5,876 nt of DNA from Succinivibrionaceae bacterium UBA3769 (GCA_002372325.1 DFFT01000084.1:1-5876), one strand, 5' to 3'. Counted from the first letter of the stretch, positions 1-5,737 are shown. Numbers and translations are program-made. Notes: a model not told the origin generated them from the sequence alone.

Positions 1-787
1 CAGCTGGCTTATCGGCCGGTTTTTCCGCAGGCTTCTCGGCAAGTTTGTCAGCCGGCTTTTCAGCAGGTTTAGCTTCCTGTTTGTCAGCAGGCTTTGCAGC
101 GGGCTTCTCAGCCGGTTTTTCGGCAGGTTTAACCTCCGGTTTCTCAGCCGGCTTTGCGGCGGGCTTCTCAGCTGGTTTCTCTGCCGGTTTATCCGCAGGT
201 TTTTCTGCTGGCTTCTCAGCCGGTTTATCCGCAGGTTTTTCTGCTGGCTTCTCAGCCGGTTTGACCGCAGGCTTTTCTGCTGTTTTTTCTGCCGGTTTCT
301 TTGCGTTATTCTCGGCTGGTTTATCTATGGCTTTCTTTTCGGCTGCGGGAGCGGAGTTTGCTTCAGCAGCGGGAGCGGCAGGAGGCTTAAGGGGAACAGC
401 GGTTTGGGGCTTGGCGGGGGACACGGGATCCGGATGCCAGTCCTCGTTTCCGGTGACCAGAACCGGGTTGTAGTCCTTTTCGGAGGCTTCGGAACCGTAA
501 TTGTTCTCATCAAGATAATCCTTGACGATCCGGGAACCGGGCTGTCCGATGCGCACCTCGGAATATGATACCCGCCCCCGCTTGCGATGCTTCAGAATCT
601 TCTGTTCCTGCTCCGGAGTGAAGAAAGGGAGACCGGAATCATCCGGGAAAAGAATATCAATGCCGGTGCCTTCATGGTCTGTTTGGCTGTCCGGGGGATT
701 TCCGGAATCCGCCAGAGACGCCTGAATCAGCATGGCGCCGCCTAGAGTGGCCGTAATTATCGCCTGAGCGATTTTAGAAAGCTTCAT
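1..787 (-). CDS. Exported protein with long K-P-A-E/D repeat tail (partial, runs off left edge)
   Basis: This frame stays open from an ATG at 787 to the left edge, giving 262 visible codons without a stop; the C-terminus is outside the window. Residues 1-26 are a classical Sec signal peptide (basic MKLSK start, hydrophobic core, likely cleavage after QASLA). Residues 27-125 are a polar segment of unrecognised family, with a LTPEQEQKILKHRKRGR stretch at 57-72. From about residue 131 the chain becomes Pro/Ala-rich, and from about 155 to the edge it is an almost pure tetrapeptide array K-P-A-[E/D/A/V]. Such tails in TonB- or TolA-like proteins form extended linkers across the periplasm or cell wall; that role here is inference. 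The start is supported by GGTGGA nine bases upstream and by lying 24 bases behind the Sel1-like gene, with which it is probably cotranscribed. The specific function is unknown. Confidence 0.85.
   Translation of the reverse strand, partial: MKLSKIAQAIITATLGGAMLIQASLADSGNPPDSQTDHEGTGIDILFPDDSGLPFFTPEQEQKILKHRKRGRVSYSEVRIGQPGSRIVKDYLDENNYGSEASEKDYNPVLVTGNEDWHPDPVSPAKPQTAVPLKPPAAPAAEANSAPAAEKKAIDKPAENNAKKPAEKTAEKPAVKPAEKPAEKPADKPAEKPAEKPADKPAEKPAEKPAAKPAEKPEVKPAEKPAEKPAAKPADKQEAKPAEKPADKLAEKPAEKPADKPA
183..262. repeat. 36-base exact tandem repeat inside the K-P-A-E/D coding array
   Basis: Bases 184-219 and 220-255 are identical 36-mers, and the match runs on for seven more bases to 262. Each unit encodes twelve residues, three K-P-A-x tetrapeptides, on the minus strand. 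The surrounding 1-330 region repeats the same 12-base theme more loosely, with synonymous and E/D/A/V changes. Exact identity at the DNA level suggests recent duplication by slippage or unequal recombination. Confidence 0.9.
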
Positions 788-811
788 CTGAATACATCCA
801 CCGCTTTAAAC

Positions 812-2026
812 CTATTTTGGCTCCCCGGCATCCTGAGAAGCCGCATCTCCGGCCGGATCCTCGTTTTCAGCGGCAGGAACCGTCAGCCCCTCCGGAGCGT
901 CACCGGGACGCACCGGAAGATTCTTCTCAAGACAGACGGCTCCGGCAGTGAACTCCGGCGCTTTCTCGCGGCGCCTGTCCAGTTCTTCCACCGGCACCTT
1001 CAGGGTCAGCTCCTTGTTAACGCGCTTGAGTCCCTGACTGTACATGGAACCGGGAGCGCAGTTACGCACCCAGGAGGTCCAGGCATAGGATGCATCGTCA
1101 TCCTGCCGGCCCCAGTCTCCCAGATGATAGGAGACGGCCAGATTGGAAGCCGCCATGAGATCTCCCATTTTGGCCAGAATCTCCAGGTAAGACAGCACGG
1201 CCTTCTGACTCTGATCGCGGTACTGCTCAATCGCGGACAGCCGGACATAATACTTGATGAGATTCCAGTAAACCCGGGCCGCCAGAGAACGGGATTCATC
1301 GTCCTTCTGATCCCGGTAATGCATCAGCACCCGGTTGTAATAAAATTCGGCTTCCTTCATGGCCTTGTTGATGTCAGCCTGATTCTTCATGCTGAGAGTG
1401 CTGGCCTGCAGAATATCCGCATAAATAAAGGCTGCTTTGTAATTGTCAGCATCCGCCATGGCCTTTACCTTTTCGGCATGCTCCTTTTTGAGACGGTGCA
1501 CGGCTTTGAGAGTGGTCACAAAGCGCAGAAAGCCGTCATCGGTCTTGTCGGCTTCCATCTCCTTCAGAAAATTCAGGGCCACGCCCTTGTTGTCCACGCC
1601 GTCATTGGCGGGATGGTTCATCTGGGTGACCACATAGGTCTGCCGGGCATCTATGGAGCCCTTTTTGGCGGCGTTGTACAGGAAATGCCGGGCCTTCCGT
1701 TCATCCGGCTTAATGCTGACAAAAAGATCGTGCTCCCCGCTGACAAACCAGAGCCCCACGGTATAGAGGAGCTCGGGGGAGGCATCAGGCCCCTCGGCCT
1801 CGGCAACGCACTCTTCCGCGATGCTGTTTGACAGCCGGTATTTTTTCAGGTTCTCCAGACAGGCGCCTGATTTGATTCCGGAAGAGGCTTCCGGAGCGGC
1901 CGTTCCGCTGTTCTCCGCCCGGGGAGATGCCGGGACGAGCTCTTCAGCCAGTCCCGCTCCGCAAAGGGAGAAAGAGATAGCTGAAAACACGGCCAGCGCG
2001 AGAACATTTCTGTTAAACATCTTCAT
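812..2026 (-). CDS. Exported Sel1/TPR-like repeat protein
   Basis: This gene encodes 404 residues. The ATG at 2026 is preferred over a TTG at 2068 because an AGG lies eight bases upstream and the protein then begins directly with a signal peptide (MKMFNRN, hydrophobic core, cleavage probably after GAGLA at residue 27). The Cys at 22 is not in a good lipobox, so a soluble periplasmic protein is more likely than a lipoprotein. Helical repeat signatures resembling Sel1-like units occur at about 84-122 (LLYTVGLWF, then KPDERKARHFLYNAAKKG) and about 289-322 (AASNLAVSYHLG, then DDDASYAW). The helices between them are less clearly periodic. Four Cys in the mature protein (56, 73, 323, 365) could form two disulfides. 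The C-terminal 40 residues are acidic and disordered-looking. Sel1/TPR proteins usually scaffold protein contacts; partner and pathway are unknown. It leads a two-gene operon with the repeat-tailed exported protein. Confidence 0.85.
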   Translation of the reverse strand: MKMFNRNVLALAVFSAISFSLCGAGLAEELVPASPRAENSGTAAPEASSGIKSGACLENLKKYRLSNSIAEECVAEAEGPDASPELLYTVGLWFVSGEHDLFVSIKPDERKARHFLYNAAKKGSIDARQTYVVTQMNHPANDGVDNKGVALNFLKEMEADKTDDGFLRFVTTLKAVHRLKKEHAEKVKAMADADNYKAAFIYADILQASTLSMKNQADINKAMKEAEFYYNRVLMHYRDQKDDESRSLAARVYWNLIKYYVRLSAIEQYRDQSQKAVLSYLEILAKMGDLMAASNLAVSYHLGDWGRQDDDASYAWTSWVRNCAPGSMYSQGLKRVNKELTLKVPVEELDRRREKAPEFTAGAVCLEKNLPVRPGDAPEGLTVPAAENEDPAGDAASQDAGEPK

Positions 2027-2104
2027 ACTGTCTACCTGTTCTGAAATACTGTTCTGAAAAAGCACCAATCATGATTCGCTGTCAGACTTTTGACACAGCC
2101 CGTA

Positions 2105-2134
2105 ATTATAGATGCTTATGGAGAATAATGTTAG
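2105..2134 (-). promoter_or_regulatory. Sigma70-type promoter for the leftward exported-protein operon
   Basis: Read on the minus strand, CTAACA (2134-2129, four of six matches to TTGACA) is followed after 18 bases by a perfect TATAAT (2110-2105). Transcription would begin near 2098, leaving a leader of about 70 bases before the ATG at 2026. No other hexamer pair upstream of this gene is as good. Confidence 0.6.
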
Positions 2135-2143
2135 CCGCGCCGT

Positions 2144-2181
2144 CATTTTTGCCCAAAAATGTGAGCCATTTTTGCCAAAAA
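2144..2181. promoter_or_regulatory. Two neighbouring A/T palindromes, candidate operator pair
   Basis: The first palindrome is CATTTTTG-CC-CAAAAATG (2144-2161), perfect with eight-base arms. The second is TTTTTG-C-CAAAAA (2169-2181), perfect with six-base arms and preceded by CA as in the first. Their centres are about 22.5 bases apart, roughly two helical turns. They lie just upstream of the -35 of the leftward promoter, with centres near -54 and -77 from its predicted start, a usual position for an activator or repressor dimer pair. I do not recognise the regulator. Confidence 0.45.
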
Positions 2182-2182
2182 G

Positions 2183-2218
2183 CCGGAATTTCCCGGAGGA
2201 GGCTCCGGGATTTTCCGG
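2183..2218. repeat. GC-rich inverted repeat in the divergent promoter region
   Basis: TCCCGGAG (2191-2198) and CTCCGGGA (2203-2210) form a perfect 8-bp stem around a GAGG loop. Beyond a symmetric TT/TT internal loop, CCGGAA (2183-2188) pairs with TTCCGG (2213-2218), for 14 bp in total. On the minus strand the hairpin is followed directly by CTTTTT, so it resembles an intrinsic terminator for leftward transcription entering from the purT side. Further GC-rich arms follow (AGGGCC 2238-2243 with GGCCCT 2254-2259). Confidence 0.6.
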
Positions 2219-2284
2219 GGCTTCTTCTCCTCCCCGGAGGGCCCGGCAGCCCCGGCCCTGAAAAACGCAAAATACGCCTGAGCA

Positions 2285-2313
2285 TTGAATCTCACGCCTC
2301 AAAACATTATAAT
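2285..2313 (+). promoter_or_regulatory. Sigma70-type promoter for purT
   Basis: TTGAAT (2285-2290, four of six to consensus) and a perfect TATAAT (2308-2313) are separated by the ideal 17 bases. Transcription would start near 2320, giving a leader of about 54 bases that is rich in T runs (2322-2327, 2342-2347). An ACGCAA half-site lies at 2265-2270, but a full PurR operator is not visible. Confidence 0.75.
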
Positions 2314-2373
2314 TCAAAGTGTTTTTTCTCCCTTTTCCGGGTTTTTTGTAACAAAGAATTAAGGCAAATACTT

Positions 2374-3558
2374 ATGCTGGGAACTCCCTATACTCCCAAT
2401 GCCACCAGGGCCGTTCTGCTCGGCTGCGGCGAATTGGGCAAAGAAATCTGCATCGAGCTTCAGCGGCTTGGTGTTGAGGTTATCGGTGTCGATCGTTATG
2501 CCAACGCTCCTGCCATGCAGGTGGCCCATCGCTCCCATGTAATTGACATGCAGAACGGTGACGAACTGGCCAAAGTTATTGCCGAGGAAAAGCCTCACTA
2601 TATCATTCCCGAAATCGAGGCCATTGCCACCGAGCGCCTGCAGGAGTTCGAGAAGCAGGGCATCAAGGTGGTTCCCAGCAGCTTTGCGGCCAGAACCACC
2701 ATGGATCGCGAGGGCATTCGCACCCTGGCAGCCGAAAAGCTCCTCATTCCCACCTCCAAATACGTCTTTGCCGAAACCATCGAGGAGTTCCGGGAAGGCG
2801 TGGCCAAGATCGGCATTCCCTGCGTGGTAAAGCCGGTCATGAGCTCCTCCGGCAAGGGACAGTCCGTTATCAAAAGCAGCGCTGATATCGACAAGGCCTG
2901 GGAAACCGCTCATGAAAAGGGCCGGGGCCACAAGCAGAAGGTCATTATCGAGGAATTCCTGAAATTCGACTATGAAATCACCCTGCTCACCGTGCACGCC
3001 GTTGACGGCTTCCATTTCTGTCCGCCCATCGGACACCGTCAGGAAAACGGCGACTACCAGGAAAGCTGGCAGCCCCAGAAGATGCCGGAAACCCTGCTGG
3101 TCAAGGCGCAGTACATTGCCAAGGAAATCGTGGACGCTCTGGACGGCTACGGCATTTACGGCGTCGAGCTGTTCGTCCGGGGAGACGAGGTGCTGTTCAG
3201 CGAGGTATCCCCCCGGCCTCATGACACCGGCATGGTAACCATGATCTCGCAGAATTTAAGCGAATTCGCCCTGCACGTAAGAGCCCTGCTGGGACTTCCG
3301 GTGGGACAGATCATCCCCTCAGGCCCGGCAGCATCCGTAGCCCTGCTGGGAGACGGCGACTCATCCAACATCTCCTTTGACAACGTGGCCGCCGCCATGT
3401 CCCTGTGCCCGACCTCCCAGGTACGGCTCTTCGGGAAGCCCGAAATCCACGGACACCGCCGGCTGGGAGTTATTCTCACCAGGGGCGACACCACGGAGCA
3501 GGCCGTAAGCGACGGCAAGAAGGTCGCTGCCGCAATCCGCATCGACTACGGCAAATAA
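2374..3558 (+). CDS. purT: Formate-dependent phosphoribosylglycinamide formyltransferase (GAR transformylase 2)
   Basis: PurT joins formate to glycinamide ribonucleotide (GAR) with ATP, giving formyl-GAR, ADP and phosphate. This is the folate-independent route for the third step of purine synthesis, in the cytosol. The 394-residue product matches the usual ATP-grasp PurT length (E. coli 392). In order: N-terminal nucleotide-fold GCGELGKE (17-24) and GVDRYANAPAM (38-48); GAR-contact PEIEAIAT (79-86); ATP-grasp glycine loop KPVMSSSGKGQ (153-163); EITLLTV (201-207); metal-binding Glu in GVELF (265) and SEVSPRPHDTG (277 in 276-286); C-terminal FGKPE (353-357) and HRRLG (361-365). All expected landmarks are present. 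The start is ATG 2374 with AAGG nine bases upstream; the open frame extends back to 2071, but that part is non-coding leader and would precede the promoter. It appears monocistronic: own promoter, and a strong terminator 45 bases after the stop. Confidence 0.98.
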   Translation: MLGTPYTPNATRAVLLGCGELGKEICIELQRLGVEVIGVDRYANAPAMQVAHRSHVIDMQNGDELAKVIAEEKPHYIIPEIEAIATERLQEFEKQGIKVVPSSFAARTTMDREGIRTLAAEKLLIPTSKYVFAETIEEFREGVAKIGIPCVVKPVMSSSGKGQSVIKSSADIDKAWETAHEKGRGHKQKVIIEEFLKFDYEITLLTVHAVDGFHFCPPIGHRQENGDYQESWQPQKMPETLLVKAQYIAKEIVDALDGYGIYGVELFVRGDEVLFSEVSPRPHDTGMVTMISQNLSEFALHVRALLGLPVGQIIPSGPAASVALLGDGDSSNISFDNVAAAMSLCPTSQVRLFGKPEIHGHRRLGVILTRGDTTEQAVSDGKKVAAAIRIDYGK

Positions 3559-3562
3559 GAAC

Positions 3563-3589
3563 CCGGGACTCAGCAAAAACAGAGTCCGG
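3563..3589 (+). repeat. Stem-loop directly after the purT stop
   Basis: CCGGGACTC (3563-3571) pairs with GAGTCCGG (3582-3589), eight base pairs with one bulged G, around an A-rich ten-base loop. There is no T run after it, so it is not a terminator by itself. Its arms can also pair with those of the terminator that follows. Confidence 0.55.
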
Positions 3590-3603
3590 CTTAGGCCTGA
3601 AAG

Positions 3604-3631
3604 CGGGGACTGGTTATCCAGTCCCGTTTTT
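3604..3631 (+). terminator. Rho-independent terminator of purT
   Basis: GGGACTGG (3606-3613) and CCAGTCCC (3618-3625) form a perfect 8-bp stem with a TTAT loop. C3604 and G3626 can add a pair across one bulged G, and a five-base T tract follows (3627-3631). Confidence 0.92.
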
Positions 3632-3634
3632 ATG

Positions 3635-3680
3635 CCGGGGTTACCGGAGAAAGCCGGAACCCCGGACAAAAAAGATTTTT
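3635..3680 (+). terminator. Second strong hairpin, possible back-up terminator
   Basis: CCGGGGTT (3635-3642) pairs with AACCCCGG (3658-3665), and the inner CCGG pair (3644-3647 with 3654-3657) extends it to 12 bp with a single bulged A and an AGAAAG loop. A TTTTT run (3676-3680) lies ten bases after the stem, farther than ideal, so termination is less certain than for the hairpin before it. Confidence 0.4.
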
Positions 3681-3731
3681 AATGCTGTTACCGACACTGC
3701 AGGCATTACAGTGAAAAAGGAAGACCGGCTC

Positions 3732-3749
3732 CCCGGGCAAAATCCCGGG
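3732..3749. repeat. CCCGGG inverted repeat upstream of the DUF4250 gene
   Basis: CCCGGG at 3732-3737 and again at 3744-3749 can pair around a CAAAAT spacer. Each copy is itself a palindrome, so this is simultaneously a direct and an inverted repeat. No function is apparent. Confidence 0.4.
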
Positions 3750-3773
3750 ACGAAGTAAAAGCCGGCAGGAAAT

Positions 3774-3800
3774 TATTATAAAAAACGGCCGGAAGCCGTT
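3774..3800 (+). promoter_or_regulatory. Weak -10-like element and leader hairpin before the DUF4250 gene
   Basis: TATTAT (3774-3779), overlapping TATAAA (3777-3782), is the only good -10-like match before this gene, but no convincing -35 lies 16-18 bases upstream. Immediately after it AACGGC (3784-3789) and GCCGTT (3795-3800) form a 6-bp hairpin ending one base before the AGGA ribosome site. Because purT is well terminated, the next unit needs some promoter in 3632-3800; this is the best candidate. Confidence 0.28.
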
Positions 3801-3812
3801 CAGGACATCAAT

Positions 3813-4001
3813 ATGAGATTCGACACCTACGAACACATGGATCCCTTCATTCTTTACTCCGCAGTGAACATGGAGCTCCGGGATCAGGGCATCAGCCTGG
3901 AAGAATTCTGCAAAATCCACGACATTGATCCCGAGAAGCTTCAGGAAATTCTGGAAAAGGCCGGTTTCGTCTATTCTCCCGAGCATAACCAGTTCCGCTG
4001 A
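3813..4001 (+). CDS. DUF4250 small protein
   Basis: This 62-residue protein matches the remembered DUF4250 pattern along its whole length: DPFILYSAVNMELRD (10-24), then SLEEFC (28-33), then a short helical segment DPEKLQEILEKAGF (39-52), and a terminal NQFR. DUF4250 members are usually about 60 residues and have no known function; the helix spacing suggests a small helix-turn-helix-like bundle, which is inference. There is no signal peptide or membrane segment, so it should be cytosolic. The ATG at 3813 has AGGA (3802-3805) seven bases upstream. The stop lies 57 bases before the SbcB-like gene, on the same strand and with no terminator between, so the two are probably cotranscribed. Confidence 0.9.
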   Translation: MRFDTYEHMDPFILYSAVNMELRDQGISLEEFCKIHDIDPEKLQEILEKAGFVYSPEHNQFR

Positions 4002-4058
4002 GCCTTTGGATAATTACCGTGCTTTTGAGCTCCCCTGTTCACCCTCCGAGGTATTTTC

Positions 4059-5450
4059 ATGCTGTTTCTGCATCTGATTCCCATTAATGAGGATTCCGAG
4101 CCTTTGGCTCTGGAATATGTCCTCACGCCCGACGCCGCGCCCCGGGGAGCCGCTCCGTCCTCCCCCGCTCCGGAAAACAAGCTCCCGGAAAAGGGTCTCC
4201 TCATTCTGCCGCCCCGGGCGGGGATCTTTCCGGCGCCGGAATATTCTCTGGGGATGCCCCGGGATCCGGTGGCCATGATCGCGGAAGCCCGGCCGCTCCC
4301 GGAGCTGCGGGATAAGGTACAGGCGCTTTTTGCATCTCCGGAGGCAAATGTTATTGCGCTTACCTCCTTCCGCTTCCTTACCGCCCTGAAAAAGCTGTTC
4401 CTGCGTCTTCTGCTTCCGGATCTCACATGCGGCAAAAAAATCGTTTCCGTAAAAAGTCTGGTGCGCCTTGCCGCGCTCTACAAGGGGATCTTCCGGGAGG
4501 ACATGGCCCGCAACCTCAAAAAGTCCTATGAAGGCATCACCGGACGGCCGGAAACCCAGCTCTCCGGATCTCTGGGGTTCTTCGGGATCCTGAAAAACCG
4601 GGAGGAGCGGCTTATCAATTATTTTCTGACAGGTTCCCCTCTCTCGGGGGATTTCGCGCCGTTTTCTTCTGAAAAGATCCTGGCCGCTCTGGGAGAAAAC
4701 AGCTTTATGCTGTTCACCCCGCTGATGCCGGCCGGAGACGGCGGCATTCTGGTCTGGGATCTCCGAGTAAACCCCGGCGCCGCCGCTCCGGAGGAAAGCT
4801 CCGGGGACAATCAGGGCAAGGACGGCAGCAAAGAAGCCGGAAATCCCTCCGCTTCTTTGGAAGCCGACGGCGCCGCGGCCCCAGAAGTGCCGGAGAAGTC
4901 AGGGTTTGTGATTATTTATGATCGGGGGGATCTTCTGTTTTCCCCGGCGGGAACGGTATCCCAGAGCACCCTCAATCTCTACGGCATCTCCTCGGCGGCG
5001 GTAAAGGCCAATCACAGCAATCTGATAAAGCTCCTCAGTAACCGGAAATTCCGGGAGGAGGCCTGTTTCCGGGCTCTTCCGGATACGGACGCCGCAGAAA
5101 CCCGAAAAGCCGGCGCCGCCCCCGGACTTAATCAGGTGAACGCCCTTCTGGAGCATCCCGGCTACCGCGGCATCTCCGAAAATGCTCCGGAACCCGCAAG
5201 GCTAATCAGTCTGCTTCCGGAGCTCTCGGGAGATCTCCTTCATCTCGCGCTGGACTACCTTTATACCGTCTCTCCGGAGCTTCTGGATCAGCAGTATGCC
5301 ATGGTTTACGGCGAAATGGTGCGGGATCGGGTAGCGGCCAAAAGGGATGACTTCATTATGCGGGTTAATGATCTGGGCGAGAAATACCGGAGCAGTCCGG
5401 AGGCTTTGAACAGACTGAAAAGACTCTGCGACTACCTGTCCCGGAACTAA
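4059..5450 (+). CDS. Divergent exonuclease I (SbcB)-like protein, predicted to lack nuclease activity
   Basis: The protein has 463 residues; ATG 4059 is preceded by GAGG at seven bases, and an in-frame TGA at 4026 excludes a longer form. It is not obviously any family at first sight, but landmarks line up in order with remembered E. coli exonuclease I (475 residues). PAPEYSLGMPRD (58-69) aligns with its PQPGAVLITGITP. LTSFRFLTALKKLFLRLLLPD (101-121) aligns with the NNVRFDDEVTRNIFYRNFYD region. REERLINYFL (181-190) aligns with RQPRLFDYLF, and SFMLFTPLMPAGDGGILVWDL (215-235) with the SH3-like domain. LYGISSAAVKANHSNLIKL (307-325) aligns with LGINRQHCLDNLKIL. The last 30 residues align without gaps. 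Exonuclease I degrades single-stranded DNA 3' to 5'. Here the first strand carrying the DxE pair is absent, FDDE is FLTA, and the HDAMAD motif is missing. A disordered insertion spans about 239-281. An inactive DNA- or SSB-binding paralogue is inferred. The CDS is near certain; the family assignment is moderate. Confidence 0.6.
   Translation: MLFLHLIPINEDSEPLALEYVLTPDAAPRGAAPSSPAPENKLPEKGLLILPPRAGIFPAPEYSLGMPRDPVAMIAEARPLPELRDKVQALFASPEANVIALTSFRFLTALKKLFLRLLLPDLTCGKKIVSVKSLVRLAALYKGIFREDMARNLKKSYEGITGRPETQLSGSLGFFGILKNREERLINYFLTGSPLSGDFAPFSSEKILAALGENSFMLFTPLMPAGDGGILVWDLRVNPGAAAPEESSGDNQGKDGSKEAGNPSASLEADGAAAPEVPEKSGFVIIYDRGDLLFSPAGTVSQSTLNLYGISSAAVKANHSNLIKLLSNRKFREEACFRALPDTDAAETRKAGAAPGLNQVNALLEHPGYRGISENAPEPARLISLLPELSGDLLHLALDYLYTVSPELLDQQYAMVYGEMVRDRVAAKRDDFIMRVNDLGEKYRSSPEALNRLKRLCDYLSRN
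4773..4904 (+). other. Low-complexity insertion in the SbcB-like protein
   Basis: Codons for residues 239-282 encode a Gly/Ala/Pro/Glu/Ser/Asp-rich segment (for example NPGAAAPEESSGD) between two predicted beta-rich blocks, VWDLRV and FVIIYDRG, that would be close together in an exonuclease I SH3-like domain. The segment also contains a DNA hairpin, CCGGAG-GAAAG-CTCCGG (4788-4804). Confidence 0.5.
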
Positions 5451-5507
5451 GGACGGAAGCTGTGTCGTCATTTGCGGCAGGAAGGAAGAATACCAGACTC
5501 CCCCGCC

Positions 5508-5567
5508 CCGGAGATGCTCAGTTTCTGCTTTCCTCCGGGGAAAAGCTCTTAAGGAGCCATCTCCCGG
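5508..5567. repeat. Large imperfect inverted repeat after the SbcB-like gene
   Basis: CCGGAGATGCTC (5508-5519) pairs with GAGCCATCTCCCGG (5554-5567), twelve base pairs with two single-base bulges. Inside it, GCTTTCC (5527-5533) pairs with GGAAAAGC (5539-5546) with one bulged A. The whole could fold into a stem with an inner hairpin. No T run follows, so it is not a standard terminator. Confidence 0.5.
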
Positions 5568-5701
5568 TAAACGGCTGCGTCCTGTACGCTGCTTGCGAAA
5601 CCAATGTTTGCAGGCTTGCTCATCACATGGTTTTAAACCGTCATTTTGTCTTGAAGCTCTCAGCCCTGAGAGAACAGGAAGAAAACCGGAGGAACAGAAA
5701 A

Positions 5702-5737
5702 CCGGCAGGACAAAGAATATCCCCCGTAAACTGCCGG
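5702..5737 (-). terminator. Possible terminator for the leftward gene at the right edge
   Basis: CCGGCAG (5702-5708) and CTGCCGG (5731-5737) form a 7-bp stem with a 22-base loop. On the minus strand it is followed by TTTTCTGTT and lies about 50 bases past the stop at 5789. The long loop weakens the call. On the + strand the following bases are T-rich, so it may serve both convergent units. Confidence 0.35.

Noticed and set aside
1..330. Repeats that superficially resemble a CRISPR array
   Set aside because: The period is 12 bases with no unique spacers, and the sequence is fully open as a coding tetrapeptide array.
45..473. Open + strand frame rich in S-A-G-F repeats
   Set aside because: It is the reverse complement of the K-P-A-E/D array; the minus frame has a signal peptide, a ribosome site and an operon context, while this one has none.
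1124..1831. 235-codon + strand open frame opposite the Sel1-like gene
   Set aside because: It is a shadow of the minus-strand gene, which has the promoter, signal peptide and family features.
2027..2068. Longer Sel1-like protein from a TTG at 2068
   Set aside because: It would bury the signal peptide behind 14 polar residues; ATG 2026 has a good ribosome site.
2265..2280. Possible PurR operator upstream of purT
   Set aside because: Only the ACGCAA half matches; the second half has almost none of the palindrome.
2071..2373. N-terminal extension of PurT by 101 residues
   Set aside because: The family starts at the MLGT-type N-terminus; the extension overlaps the purT promoter and GC-rich hairpins and has no protein character.
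2359..3222. 287-codon minus frame opposite purT
   Set aside because: It is a shadow of purT, whose identity is certain.
4000..4107. GAGCCTTTGG repeated at 4000-4009 and 4098-4107
   Set aside because: A single ten-base coincidence with unrelated flanks, one copy inside a coding region.
4788..4804. CCGGAG-GAAAG-CTCCGG hairpin similar to the one at 2192-2209
   Set aside because: CCGG-rich codons are common throughout the window, so a short match like this is expected by chance; too little to claim a dispersed repeat.
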